From the NCBI GenBank assembly GCA_013205085.1, contig JABMLH010000001.1, forward strand, positions 372,001 to 436,000: a stretch of 64,000 nucleotides of DNA. Reading direction: 5' to 3'. Below, piece after piece: positions 1 to 8,426 of this stretch; the stretch's first letter is position 1, and every line of letters starts with the position of its first letter. The notes under the pieces are model-generated. The model had not been told where the DNA came from. It made no database searches and was given only the letters and a program-made list of their open reading frames with translations. Made by a program: the position numbers and the translations under genes. The DNA comes from Microbacteriaceae bacterium VKM Ac-2854. GTDB lineage: Bacteria > Actinomycetota > Actinomycetes > Actinomycetales > Microbacteriaceae.

Positions 1-1
1 C

Positions 2-2176
2 ATCCGCGAAGGCGAAGGCGTCGCCGCCCAGGTGCTCGTCAAGCTCGGAGCGGACCTCAACCGGGTTCGTCAGCAGGTCATCCAGCTTCTGTCTGGGTAC
101 CAGGGCAAGGAGCAGGTGGCAGTGGGCGGTGAGCAGCAGCAGCCTCAGGGTGGATCGCAGATCCTCGACCAGTTCGGTCGCAACCTCACGCAGGCTGCGC
201 GAGACAACAAGCTCGACCCGGTGATCGGGCGCGAGAAGGAGATCGAGCGCGTGATGCAGATCCTGTCGCGCCGCTCCAAGAACAACCCCGTGCTGATCGG
301 TGAGCCCGGCGTCGGCAAGACCGCCGTCGTCGAGGGCCTCGCCCAGGCGATCGTGCGCGGCGACGTGCCCGAGACGCTGAAGGACAAGCAGCTCTACACG
401 CTCGACCTCGGCTCGCTGATCGCCGGTTCCCGCTACCGCGGTGACTTCGAGGAGCGCCTGAAGAAGGTCACCAAGGAGATCCGCACCCGCGGCGACATCA
501 TCACCTTCATCGACGAGATCCACACGCTGGTGGGTGCTGGCGCTGCAGAGGGCGCCATCGACGCCGCGTCGATCCTCAAGCCGCTGCTGGCCCGCGGCGA
601 GCTGCAGACCATCGGCGCCACCACGCTGGATGAGTACCGCAAGCACTTCGAGAAGGATGCGGCGCTCGAGCGCCGCTTCCAGCCCATCCAGGTGGCCGAG
701 CCGTCGCTGCCCCACGCGATCAACATCCTCAAGGGGCTGCGCGACCGCTACGAGGCGCACCACAAGGTGTCCATCACCGACGGCGCGATCGTCGCGGCGG
801 CCAACCTCGCCGACCGCTACATCAGCGACCGCTTCCTGCCGGACAAGGCCATCGACCTGATCGACGAGGCCGGCGCCCGCCTGCGCCTCTCGATCCTCTC
901 CGCCCCGCCGGAGCTGCGCGAGTTCGACGACAAGATCGCCGTCGTCCGCGCCGCGAAGGAGGCCGCGATCGAGGATCAGGACTTCGAGAAGGCCGCCTCC
1001 CTCCGCGACGAGGAGAAGCAGCTGCTCGGCGAGCGCCTGCGTCTCGAAAAGCAGTGGAAGACCGGCGACGTCAAGGCGACCGGCGTGGTCGACGAGGGCC
1101 TGATCGCCGAGGTACTGGCCCAGGCCACGGGCATTCCGGTGTTCAAGCTCACCGAGGAGGAGTCCTCGCGGCTCGTCTTTATGGAGAAGGCCCTGCACCA
1201 GCGCGTCATCGGTCAGGAGGAGGCCATCGCGGCGCTCTCCCGCACCATCCGGCGCACCCGTGCCGGACTCAAGGACCCGAAGCGTCCCTCCGGTTCGTTC
1301 ATCTTCGCCGGCCCCACCGGTGTCGGTAAGACCGAGCTGGCCAAGGCGCTCGCCGAGTTCCTCTTCGACGACGAGAACGCGATGATCTCTCTGGACATGT
1401 CGGAGTACGGCGAGAAGCACACCGTCTCTCGTCTGTTCGGTGCCCCTCCCGGATTCGTCGGCTTCGAAGAGGGCGGCCAGCTCACCGAGAAGGTGCGCCG
1501 CAAGCCGTTCTCCGTGGTGCTGTTCGACGAGATCGAGAAGGCGCACCCCGACATCTTCAACTCGCTGCTCCAGATCCTGGAGGAGGGACGTCTGACGGAT
1601 GGTCAGGGCCGCGTGGTCGACTTCAAGAACACCGTGATCATCATGACCACCAACCTCGGTGCGCGTGACATCGCCGGTGGCCCGGTCGGCTTCCTGATCG
1701 AGGGGAACTCCTCGACCGGTTACGACCGGATGCAGGGCAAGGTGAACGAGGAGTTGAAGAAGCACTTCAAGCCCGAGTTCCTCAACCGCGTGGACGACAT
1801 CATCGTCTTCCCGCAGCTGAGCAAGCCCGAGCTGCTGCAGATCGTCGACCTCTTCATCAAGCGCCTCGGCGACCGCCTGCTCGACCGCGACATGACCGTC
1901 GAGCTCACGCTGCCGGCCAAGGAGCGCCTCATCGAGGTGGGCTTCGACCCGACGCTGGGAGCCCGGCCGCTGCGCCGCGCGATCCAGCGCGAGATCGAGG
2001 ACCAGCTCTCGGAGCGCATCCTGCACGGCGAGCTGGGCGCGGGCGACCACGTGCACGTCGACTTCGTCGATGGCGGTTTCGTGTTCACGACCACGCCGCG
2101 CCTGATCTCGATCAGCGCCGGCGCCGGTTCGGCTCCGATCGAGACCACCCCGGACCACGTGGTCCAGGACAACTAG
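2..2176 (+). CDS. clpC: ATP-dependent Clp protease ATP-binding subunit ClpC (5' end outside window)
   Basis: Hsp100 AAA+ unfoldase that feeds substrates into the ClpP peptidase in the cytoplasm. The reading frame is open from nt 2, and the N-terminal substrate/adaptor domain lies almost wholly outside the window, so about 725 residues are visible. In order: linker, first AAA+ module with Walker A GEPGVGKT near nt 299, the UVR-type middle segment ([13 protein letters not shown], near nt 980) that separates ClpC from ClpA, second AAA+ module with Walker A GPTGVGKT near nt 1310, and the small C-terminal D2 domain ([19 protein letters not shown]). The UVR segment and C-terminus are those of ClpC rather than ClpB. 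A strong hairpin follows the stop codon. Nothing suggests that it is defective. Confidence 0.97.
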   Translation: MREGEGVAAQVLVKLGADLNRVRQQVIQLLSGYQGKEQVAVGGEQQQPQGGSQILDQFGRNLTQAARDNKLDPVIGREKEIERVMQILSRRSKNNPVLIGEPGVGKTAVVEGLAQAIVRGDVPETLKDKQLYTLDLGSLIAGSRYRGDFEERLKKVTKEIRTRGDIITFIDEIHTLVGAGAAEGAIDAASILKPLLARGELQTIGATTLDEYRKHFEKDAALERRFQPIQVAEPSLPHAINILKGLRDRYEAHHKVSITDGAIVAAANLADRYISDRFLPDKAIDLIDEAGARLRLSILSAPPELREFDDKIAVVRAAKEAAIEDQDFEKAASLRDEEKQLLGERLRLEKQWKTGDVKATGVVDEGLIAEVLAQATGIPVFKLTEEESSRLVFMEKALHQRVIGQEEAIAALSRTIRRTRAGLKDPKRPSGSFIFAGPTGVGKTELAKALAEFLFDDENAMISLDMSEYGEKHTVSRLFGAPPGFVGFEEGGQLTEKVRRKPFSVVLFDEIEKAHPDIFNSLLQILEEGRLTDGQGRVVDFKNTVIIMTTNLGARDIAGGPVGFLIEGNSSTGYDRMQGKVNEELKKHFKPEFLNRVDDIIVFPQLSKPELLQIVDLFIKRLGDRLLDRDMTVELTLPAKERLIEVGFDPTLGARPLRRAIQREIEDQLSERILHGELGAGDHVHVDFVDGGFVFTTTPRLISISAGAGSAPIETTPDHVVQDN

Positions 2177-2187
2177 CGGGTTCCTGC

Positions 2188-2227
2188 CAGAACGGGCGCC
2201 GTACCTCCGGGTACGGCGCCCGTTCTG
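2188..2227 (+). terminator. Hairpin terminator after clpC
   Basis: Perfect 18-bp inverted repeat (arms 2188-2205 and 2210-2227) with a TCCG tetraloop, starting 12 nt after the clpC stop codon. There is no T-tract, as is common for actinobacterial hairpins. Confidence 0.8.
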
Positions 2228-2232
2228 CATAT

Positions 2233-2250
2233 CTCGCGAAATTTCGCGAG
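2233..2250. other. 18-bp perfect palindrome CTCGCGAAATTTCGCGAG
   Basis: A perfect 18-bp palindrome lies 5 bp beyond the clpC terminator and about 75 bp before the promoter of the next gene. It may be a protein-binding site or a second hairpin. A related CGCGAAAT/TTTCGCG hairpin lies at 53450-53474. Confidence 0.5.
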
Positions 2251-2324
2251 ATTCGATGTTGCGGACGGGGTACGCCGCCGCGGCCGGGCATCTGGTCCGC
2301 GATGCCCGATCTCGCGGGACGGCC

Positions 2325-2336
2325 TAGGCTTGAGGG
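2325..2336 (+). promoter_or_regulatory. Leaderless -10 element of the ArgA-like gene
   Basis: TAGGCT (2325-2330) ends 6 nt before the ATG at 2337 and there is no Shine-Dalgarno sequence. This is the standard actinobacterial leaderless arrangement, with transcription expected to begin at or beside the A of the start codon. Confidence 0.6.
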
Positions 2337-2846
2337 ATGCCTGATTGGAAGTACCCGGTGCGCCGTGCGCGCACCTCCGACGTGCCCTTCATCCAGGAGG
2401 TGTGCGAGCCGTACGTGCAGCAGCGCATCCTGCTGGGCAAGGACCGCGTGGTGTTCTACGGCTCCGTGCAGGAATTCCGCATCGCGGAGGACGGCAACGG
2501 CCGGCGCATCGGCTGCGGCGCGCTGCACGTGATGTGGGAGGACCTCGCCGAGGTGCGCACTCTCGCGGTGGATCCGGACTGGCACGGCAGCGGCGTCGGC
2601 CACGCGATCATCGAACGGCTCGAGAACGACGCCCGCAAGCTCGGCATCTCACGGCTGTTCTGCCTGACCTTCGAGGTCGACTTCTTCCGCAAGCACGGCT
2701 TCGAGCCGATCGGCGAGAAGATCGTCGACCCGGAGGTCTACGCCGAACTCGTCCGCTCCCCGGATGAGGGCGTCGCCGAGTTCCTCGACCTCGCCCGCGT
2801 GAAGCCGAACACCTTAGGCAACACCCGCATGCTCAAGGAGCTGTAG
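2337..2846 (+). CDS. Amino-acid N-acetyltransferase, ArgA-like single-domain GNAT
   Basis: GNAT acetyltransferase of 169 aa resembling the short actinobacterial N-acetylglutamate synthases (Rv2747 type) that catalyse the first step of arginine synthesis. The acetyl-CoA-binding core is visible as VRTLAVDPDWHGSGVGHAIIERLE (about residues 73-96, including the Q/RxxGxG/A-like loop) and the conserved LTFEVDFFRKHGFEP segment. There is no amino-acid-kinase domain, unlike classical ArgA. The start was chosen at the ATG directly after the -10 box. No other arginine gene is nearby, so the physiological assignment rests on the family alone. Confidence 0.8.
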   Translation: MPDWKYPVRRARTSDVPFIQEVCEPYVQQRILLGKDRVVFYGSVQEFRIAEDGNGRRIGCGALHVMWEDLAEVRTLAVDPDWHGSGVGHAIIERLENDARKLGISRLFCLTFEVDFFRKHGFEPIGEKIVDPEVYAELVRSPDEGVAEFLDLARVKPNTLGNTRMLKEL

Positions 2847-2851
2847 CCTCG

Positions 2852-2924
2852 CATCCCCGCGAGATGCCTCTTCTGTACGGTTCGCGCGGCGTGTCGCGTA
2901 CACAAGAGGCATCTCGCGGGGATG
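2852..2924. repeat. Intergenic palindromic repeat family A, copy 1
   Basis: Inverted repeat with 27-nt arms (2852-2878 and 2898-2924, one mismatch) and a 19-nt loop containing GCGCGGCGTGTCG. It sits between the convergent ends of the acetyltransferase and SDR genes, so it can act as a bidirectional terminator. A second copy with the same arm and loop sequences lies at 4849-4921. Confidence 0.85.
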
Positions 2925-2930
2925 AGGGGG

Positions 2931-3875
2931 TCACGCAGTCGGCAAGGGCACGCCGGTGAGCTCCTGGGAGACCTGCCAGACGCGCGCGGCTTCCTCGGGG
3001 CTGCGCAGGCGGGAGAAGAGCGGCTGCTCGGCCGGGCCGCCACCGAGGTGGCCGGGACCGCTCGGTCCGTAGAACAGTCCGCCGCGCGCATCCGGCGAGG
3101 TCGCCGCGAGCAGCGCCGGCAGCGCCGCGGTCTCCGGAGTGCCGACCAGGAGGCCGTGGGCCGACAGCCAGCGGATCACGCGGACGCTGAGGGTGTCGGT
3201 GCTGCGGCCGAGTTCCGGCCGGGCCGAGAGCAGGCTCGTCGGCGCGATGCCCGGGTGCGAGACGTTGCTCGTGATGCCCCAGCCGAGCGCCTCGCTCCGG
3301 CGCTGCAGCTCCAGCGCGAACAGGCCGAACGCGATCTTCGACTGGCTGTACGCCGCCCCGCCGCGGTAGGAGCGCTCCCAGTTCAGGTCGTCCCAGTTGA
3401 TCGCGCCCTGATTCGCGGCGATGCTGAGCTGCGAGGTCACCCGAGCGCCGCCGGCCCGGAGCAGTGGCAGCAGCTGCGCGATCAGAGCGACGTGGCCGAG
3501 GTGGTTCGTGCCGAACTGCGACTCGAATCCGTCGGCCGTGAGCTGCCGCTCGGGCGGGGTCATCACTCCGGCGTTGTTGATCAGCAGGTGGATGGGCGCG
3601 CCCTCGTCACGCAGGGTCGCGCCGAGGTCGGCGACGGAGGCGAGTGAGGAGAGGTCGAGCTCGCGCAGCGTAACGGAGGCGTTCGGTGCGGCGCGCCGGA
3701 TCGTCGCGATCGCCGCCTCACCCTTGTGGGCGTTGCGCACCGGCAGCACGAGGTCGGCGCCGGCCGCGGCGAGCCGGGTGGCGATCCGCAGACCGATGCC
3801 GTCGCTGCCGCCGGTGACCACGGCGCGGCGGCCGCTCAGCTCAGGAATGGTGATGTCGATCGGGGTGCGTGCCAT
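2931..3875 (-). CDS. Short-chain dehydrogenase/reductase
   Basis: NAD(P)-dependent oxidoreductase of 314 aa with a classical SDR fold: cofactor motif TGGSDGIG near residue 20, NNAGVM near residue 100 and a catalytic YSQSK (YxxxK) tetrad near residue 180. It is long for a classical SDR and resembles the retinol-dehydrogenase-like group; the substrate is unknown. The start is the ATG with AGAAGGAG upstream; a longer in-frame extension exists but lacks a ribosome site. It diverges from an MmyB-type regulator, a frequent actinobacterial pairing, so that regulator probably controls it (inference). Confidence 0.88.
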   Translation of the reverse strand: MARTPIDITIPELSGRRAVVTGGSDGIGLRIATRLAAAGADLVLPVRNAHKGEAAIATIRRAAPNASVTLRELDLSSLASVADLGATLRDEGAPIHLLINNAGVMTPPERQLTADGFESQFGTNHLGHVALIAQLLPLLRAGGARVTSQLSIAANQGAINWDDLNWERSYRGGAAYSQSKIAFGLFALELQRRSEALGWGITSNVSHPGIAPTSLLSARPELGRSTDTLSVRVIRWLSAHGLLVGTPETAALPALLAATSPDARGGLFYGPSGPGHLGGGPAEQPLFSRLRSPEEAARVWQVSQELTGVPLPTA

Positions 3876-3996
3876 CGTGGGGCTCCTTCTGTCGCGTGTC
3901 TCGCGGCGTGTGTTTCGACTGTTCCTCATCCGCCCCTCCGCATCCAGGACTCGTCAGGTCACGGATACGCGCGCCGTGAGCGGGTAGAAAGAGGAC

Positions 3997-4839
3997 ATGG
4001 TGATCGATACGACCGGCCTGGCCGCCTTCCTGCTGCACCGCCGAGAGGCGCTGCAGCCCGAGGATGTGGGCCTGCCGCGCGGGCAGCGCCGGCGCACGGC
4101 CGGGCTGCGCCGCGAAGAGGTCGCCGCGCTGTGCCACATGTCGCCCGACTACTACGCCCGGCTCGAACGCGGCAGCGGGCCGCAGCCGTCGGAGCAGATG
4201 ATCGCCGCGATCGCGCAGGGGCTGCACCTCTCGGTCGACGAGCGCGACCACGTCTTCCGGCTCGCGGGCCGCGAGCCGCCGTCGCGGGGTGACACCGGCG
4301 ACCACATCGGACCCGGCATGCTGCGCATCCTCGATCGGATGCAGGACACCCCGGCGGAGGTGGTCACCGAGCTGGGCGAGACGCTGCGGCAGACGCCGCT
4401 CGGCATCGCGCTCACCGGCGACATGTCGCGGTACAGCGGCGCGATGCGCGGCATCGGTTACCGCTGGTTCGCGGATCCGAGCAGTCGGAGCATCTACGCG
4501 GAGGAGGATCACGGCTACCTCGGCCGGCTCTGGGTCTCGGGGCTGCGCGAGGTCATCGGCCGCCGCGGTCCGGGGTCGCGGGCGGCGAGGATGGCGGATG
4601 AGCTGCGCGGGTCGAGCGCGGAGTTCCGCACGCTCTGGGATCGGCAGGAGATCGGGCTGCGGCCGCGCGAGCTGAAGCGCTTCGTGCATCCCGAGCTCGG
4701 CGGGCTGGAGCTGACGTGCCAGTCGCTGCTCGACCCGGACCAGTCGCAGGCGCTGCTGGTGTACACCGCCGTGCCCGGGAGTGAGAGCGCCGAGAAGCTG
4801 ACGCTGCTGAGCGTGATCGGGGCTCAGTCGCTCGGGTGA
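3997..4839 (+). CDS. XRE-family regulator with MmyB-like ligand-binding domain
   Basis: DNA-binding regulator of 280 aa. The N-terminal helix-turn-helix includes RRTAGLRREEVAALCHMSPDYYARLERG (about residues 29-56), followed by an MmyB-type domain with a conserved ending (HPELGGLELTCQSLLDPDQSQALLVYTA). In this family the C-terminal PAS-like domain is thought to bind a small hydrophobic ligand. Divergent from the SDR gene 121 bp away, which is its likely target. TAGAAA at 3985-3990 lies 6 nt before the ATG, which suggests a leaderless transcript. Two paralogues occur at 29505-30371 and 41516-42421. Confidence 0.88.
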   Translation: MVIDTTGLAAFLLHRREALQPEDVGLPRGQRRRTAGLRREEVAALCHMSPDYYARLERGSGPQPSEQMIAAIAQGLHLSVDERDHVFRLAGREPPSRGDTGDHIGPGMLRILDRMQDTPAEVVTELGETLRQTPLGIALTGDMSRYSGAMRGIGYRWFADPSSRSIYAEEDHGYLGRLWVSGLREVIGRRGPGSRAARMADELRGSSAEFRTLWDRQEIGLRPRELKRFVHPELGGLELTCQSLLDPDQSQALLVYTAVPGSESAEKLTLLSVIGAQSLG

Positions 4840-4848
4840 CCCGCCCCC

Positions 4849-4921
4849 GTTCCCTGCGAGATGCCACTTGTGTACGGTGAGCGCGGCGTGTCGTGTACAG
4901 AAGAGGCATCTCGCGGGGAAC
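4849..4921. repeat. Intergenic palindromic repeat family A, copy 2
   Basis: Second copy of the family A repeat. Arms 4849-4875 and 4895-4921 pair with three mismatches, and the loop shares GCGCGGCGTGTCG with copy 1. It ends 8 bp before the next start codon, so here it lies in the leader of a gene as well as after a stop codon. Confidence 0.85.
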
Positions 4922-4929
4922 CTGGGGGG

Positions 4930-5586
4930 ATGACCTCTGCGCCTCCGCCTCGCCGACGTCCATCCGCCCGGGTGTACCGGCGGCGCCGCGCGGTGGTGCT
5001 GCTCGGCTTGCTGCTGGTGATCGTGGCCGTGGTGCTGCTGATCTGGCGGCCCTGGAGCGGATCCGACGCCGCGCCCGTCGCTTCGCCGACGCCGACCGAG
5101 ACCCCGCTGCCGACGATCTACCCGAGCAGCCCGGCCGTCGGCACGCCCGTACCGGACGCGACCGCCACCGAGGCCGCGGGACCTGCGGCCTGCACCCCGG
5201 CGACGGTGACTCTGAGCGCGGTGACGGATGCGAGCAGCTACGCCGCGGACGCCATCCCGCAACTGTCGCTGACGATGACGAACACCGGATCCGTCGACTG
5301 CGTGATCAACGCGGGCACCAGTCAGCAGGTGTTCACGATCACGAGCGGTTCGGACACGATCTGGAAGTCGACCGACTGCCAGAGCGAATCGAGCGACCTG
5401 GAGATCCTGCTCACCGCCGGCCAGACGGTGAACGGATCCGCGATCCCGTGGGATCGCACCCGCTCCTCTCCCGACACCTGCGCGGGCGGCCGCGAGGCGG
5501 TCGTCGCGGGCGGCGCGGCGTACAACCTCTCGGTGTCGGTCGGCACGATCACGTCGACCGCGGCGACGCAGTTCCTGCTGAACTGA
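4930..5586 (+). CDS. Membrane-anchored extracytoplasmic protein, function unknown
   Basis: Protein of 218 aa with a basic N-terminus (about residues 1-22), one membrane segment AVVLLGLLLVIVAVVLLIW (about residues 23-41), a Pro/Thr/Ser-rich linker, and an extracytoplasmic domain with four Cys (ACTP, DCVI, TDCQ, TCAGG) spaced like a disulfide-bonded beta-sandwich of DUF4232-like type. The ATG at 4930 is preceded only by a G-run. An upstream ATG at 4861 would place the N-terminus inside the palindromic repeat and is less likely. Its last 38 bp overlap the end of the convergent LssY-C gene. No function can be inferred. Confidence 0.75.
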   Translation: MTSAPPPRRRPSARVYRRRRAVVLLGLLLVIVAVVLLIWRPWSGSDAAPVASPTPTETPLPTIYPSSPAVGTPVPDATATEAAGPAACTPATVTLSAVTDASSYAADAIPQLSLTMTNTGSVDCVINAGTSQQVFTITSGSDTIWKSTDCQSESSDLEILLTAGQTVNGSAIPWDRTRSSPDTCAGGREAVVAGGAAYNLSVSVGTITSTAATQFLLN

Positions 5587-6916
5587 CCTTTCGCGGGCGC
5601 TGGGCGTAGTCGCGCGAGGCGCGGCTGGAGAGCGCGAGCAGGGTCAGCACGTTCAGCGAGACGGTGACGAGGTTCGACTGCAGGCTGATCGCGGCGCCGC
5701 CTTGCGTGACGGCGATGAACGCCGATGCGGACGTGATCAGCGCCGAGGTCATCGCGAGGATGCGCGAGCGGTTGCCGCCGCGGAAGACCAGCCAGGCGAA
5801 CAACACGTTCACCAACGCGATGGCGACGAGAAGGCTCACGGCGACGCCGGTCGCCAGGGGCAGATCGGCTGCACTGATCGGCTCGTCGTTGACGGTGGCG
5901 TCGTTCAGGCTCACCCAGCCCGCGCCGATCTGCACGGCCTGACCGAGGCTCGCGAGGGCGCCGAAGAGCACGACCAGCGCGCCGAACACCGTGGTGGGCG
6001 GGCGGCGGATCCGCGGATCCACGGGGGTGATCGGCGGGGCGAGTTCCGTGGCGGGCGCCGGGATGACGGGCGCGCCACCTGAAGCGGTCACGCCGCGCAG
6101 ATCGACCACGGGCAGGTCGCCGTCGGTGACGATGGAGTCTCCTCCGCCGTTGCGGGAGTGGTAGCCGGTGGAGAAATCGCGGATCACGTCGACCGTGATC
6201 GTCGGATCGGCGCCGCGCAGCGTCGCGACGATGTGGTCGCGCTCGCGGTCGGTGTCGGGCGAGATCTTGTGGGTGACCTGCAGGGTGAACAGCGAGAGCC
6301 CGACCGAGCGATCGAAGGTGCCGGCCGCGACCCAGTCGACCCCGAATCCGCCCGGCAGCATCCAGCCCTCCGGCGCCTGCCAGAACCGCACGTGGTGCCG
6401 CTTGGCCGGATTGCCGTCGACCTCCTGCTGATAGGCGAGGTCCTGCATCCGCCCGAACACGAACAGCGGCGAAACGGGGGCGGTGTGATAGCTGCGCCGG
6501 GTGATCGTGGACGTGATGATCCGCCACGAACTGCGCAGCGTCACGTCGTCGGCGCGGGTCCAGCCGGCGGCGGCCATCGCGGCGGTGAGCTGGGCGGCGC
6601 TGCCCCGCGCGGCGAGGTTCACCGGGTCGCCGAGCAGGCCGTCGCTGGTGCGGGCGCGGCCGATGAAGTAGTTCGGCACGTAGAGCTGGGTGAGGATGCG
6701 GTGCAGCCGCGGCAGCACGAGGTACGCGACCAGCGCCCAGAGCACGACGTAGAGCCAGACGCCCGCCCAGCCCGCGCGGATGCCGTCGTCGAAGACGACC
6801 CAGGCCAGCAGCAGAGCGGCGACGCCGCCGAGGATGAAGAACGCCTGGTCGATCACCGCGGTGACGGTGAAACCGCGCCGATGGATCGACGCCCGGATGC
6901 CGCTCTCGACTGCCAT
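5549..6916 (-). CDS. LssY C-terminal domain membrane protein
   Basis: Integral membrane protein of 455 aa. Two N-terminal membrane segments (about residues 23-70) precede a soluble LssY-C core recognisable from LRSSWRIITSTITRRSYHTAP, FVFGRMQDLAYQQEVDGNP, KRHHVRFWQAPEG and SLFTLQVTHKISPDTDRERDHIV. A linker and about four more membrane helices (residues 320-430) follow. LssY-C proteins are annotated from Legionella type I secretion loci but have no defined biochemical role. The gene starts 23 bp after the radA stop codon on the same strand and may be co-transcribed with it. The 3' end overlaps the convergent gene by 38 bp. Confidence 0.82.
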   Translation of the reverse strand: MAVESGIRASIHRRGFTVTAVIDQAFFILGGVAALLLAWVVFDDGIRAGWAGVWLYVVLWALVAYLVLPRLHRILTQLYVPNYFIGRARTSDGLLGDPVNLAARGSAAQLTAAMAAAGWTRADDVTLRSSWRIITSTITRRSYHTAPVSPLFVFGRMQDLAYQQEVDGNPAKRHHVRFWQAPEGWMLPGGFGVDWVAAGTFDRSVGLSLFTLQVTHKISPDTDRERDHIVATLRGADPTITVDVIRDFSTGYHSRNGGGDSIVTDGDLPVVDLRGVTASGGAPVIPAPATELAPPITPVDPRIRRPPTTVFGALVVLFGALASLGQAVQIGAGWVSLNDATVNDEPISAADLPLATGVAVSLLVAIALVNVLFAWLVFRGGNRSRILAMTSALITSASAFIAVTQGGAAISLQSNLVTVSLNVLTLLALSSRASRDYAQRPRKVSSAGTASPRST

Positions 6917-6939
6917 GGCCTCAGCCTAGGAGCCGCGGG

Positions 6940-8301
6940 TCACCGGCCCGGCGGGATCGCGGCCGGCAGTTGCGCGATCGCGTCCATGATCGCGCTGCCG
7001 AGCGTGAAGATGGACGAGTCGAGGTGGCTGGTGTGACCGAGCCGGTCGGCCTCGAGCCCGCGCTGGCGGGAATGCGTGGTCGGACGGATCTCGCCGGCCA
7101 GGCTGATCTCGCCGAAGGCGGCGATCTTGGGTCGGACCACCGTCTGGCTGAACGCCGAGGCGATCGCGATGGCGATGGCGAGGTCGGCGGACGGCTCGTT
7201 CAGCTTGACTCCGCCGACGGTGGACACGTAGACGTCGCTGTCGCCGAGCTTGATCCCGGCGTGCCGGTCGAGAGCTGCGAGCAGCATCAGCACGCGCGAG
7301 TTGTCGACACCGTTGGTGACCCGGCGCGGATTCGGGCCGGTGGCGGAGGTGACGAGCGCTTGGATCTCGACGGCGAGGGGGCGCCGGCCCTCCATCGCGA
7401 TGGTGACGCAGACGCCGTGCGTCGGCTCGGGGGAGTTGCTGAGGAACATCGCGCTCGGGTCGGGGATCTCGGTGATGCCCTCGTTGGTCATCTCGAAGCA
7501 GCCGACCTCGTCGGTCGGGCCGAAGCGGTTCTTCAGCGAGCGCAAAAAGCGCAGCGCGGTGTGCCGATCGCCTTCGAAGTGGCAGACGACGTCGACGAGG
7601 TGTTCGAGCAGGCGCGGGCCGGCGATCGAGCCGTCCTTCGTGACGTGGCCGACCAGTACCAGCGGCAGTGCGCGCTCCTTGCAGAGCCGGATCAGGGCGC
7701 TGGCGACCTCGCGGACCTGGCTCGGCCCGCCCGGCAGGCCTTCGACTTTGCTGCTGGAGACGGTCTGCACCGAGTCGACGATCAGCAGCTCGGGCTGGAC
7801 CTCGTCGATCTGGCCGAGGACCGTGCCGAGGTCGGTCTCCGCGGCGAGGTAGAGGCTCTGGTGCATCGCGCCGGTGCGCTCGGCGCGCAGCCGCACCTGG
7901 GCGGTGGACTCCTCCGCGCTGACGTAGAGCACCTTCTGGCCGGCCGCTGCCGCCTTGGAGGCGACCTCCAGCAGCAGGGTGGACTTGCCCACACCGGGCT
8001 CGCCGGAGAGCAGCACCACCGCGCCGGGCACGATGCCACCACCGAGCACACGATCGAGTTCGGGAACGCCCGTCGCGCGGTGCGACATCGTCGCGGTCTC
8101 GACCTCGGTGATCGGTCGGGCCGCCTTCGTGGCGCTGGGTGGGATCGGCGCGACGGCCCGAGCCTGGATGCCGGTCTTCTCCGTGGTCTCGATGACGGTG
8201 CCCCACTGCTGGCACTCGCCGCAGCGGCCGACCCACTTGGAGGCGGTCCAGCCGCACTCGGTGCACTTGTAGCCGGGGGTGCGCGGTTTCGTGACGGCCA
8301 T
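6940..8301 (-). CDS. radA: DNA repair protein RadA
   Basis: RecA-like branch-migration ATPase that processes recombination intermediates, 453 aa. The N-terminal zinc finger has Cys at 13, 16, 27 and 30 (CTEC...CGEC). The RecA-like core has Walker A GEPGVGKSTLL near residue 100 and the RadA-specific KNRFG motif, followed by a Lon-type C-terminal domain (GDSDVYVSTVGGVKLNEPSADLAIAIA). The ATG has GGAAGGAG upstream. Open sequence upstream in the same frame is not part of the gene. A LexA-like box lies 59 bp before the start. Confidence 0.97.
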   Translation of the reverse strand: MAVTKPRTPGYKCTECGWTASKWVGRCGECQQWGTVIETTEKTGIQARAVAPIPPSATKAARPITEVETATMSHRATGVPELDRVLGGGIVPGAVVLLSGEPGVGKSTLLLEVASKAAAAGQKVLYVSAEESTAQVRLRAERTGAMHQSLYLAAETDLGTVLGQIDEVQPELLIVDSVQTVSSSKVEGLPGGPSQVREVASALIRLCKERALPLVLVGHVTKDGSIAGPRLLEHLVDVVCHFEGDRHTALRFLRSLKNRFGPTDEVGCFEMTNEGITEIPDPSAMFLSNSPEPTHGVCVTIAMEGRRPLAVEIQALVTSATGPNPRRVTNGVDNSRVLMLLAALDRHAGIKLGDSDVYVSTVGGVKLNEPSADLAIAIAIASAFSQTVVRPKIAAFGEISLAGEIRPTTHSRQRGLEADRLGHTSHLDSSIFTLGSAIMDAIAQLPAAIPPGR

Positions 8302-8359
8302 GAGGCTCCTTCCAGGTCGAGTTCGACGGTAGGCGGTACCTCCGACACCGAACGCGATG

Positions 8360-8375
8360 TCGAATACGTCTTCGA
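8360..8375. promoter_or_regulatory. Possible LexA (SOS) box upstream of radA
   Basis: TCGAATACGTCTTCGA has 5-bp arms TCGAA/TTCGA, extended to GTCGAA/TTCGAC, and an ACGT centre. The mycobacterial LexA consensus is TCGAACRNRTGTTCGA; this site matches 14 of 16 positions and differs only at the bases inside each arm. It is placed 59 bp upstream of radA, a DNA repair gene. Confidence 0.5.
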
Positions 8376-8426
8376 CACTACGGCACACCGCCGACATCGA
8401 GTGTCGGCGACACGGGGCGGGCGCGC

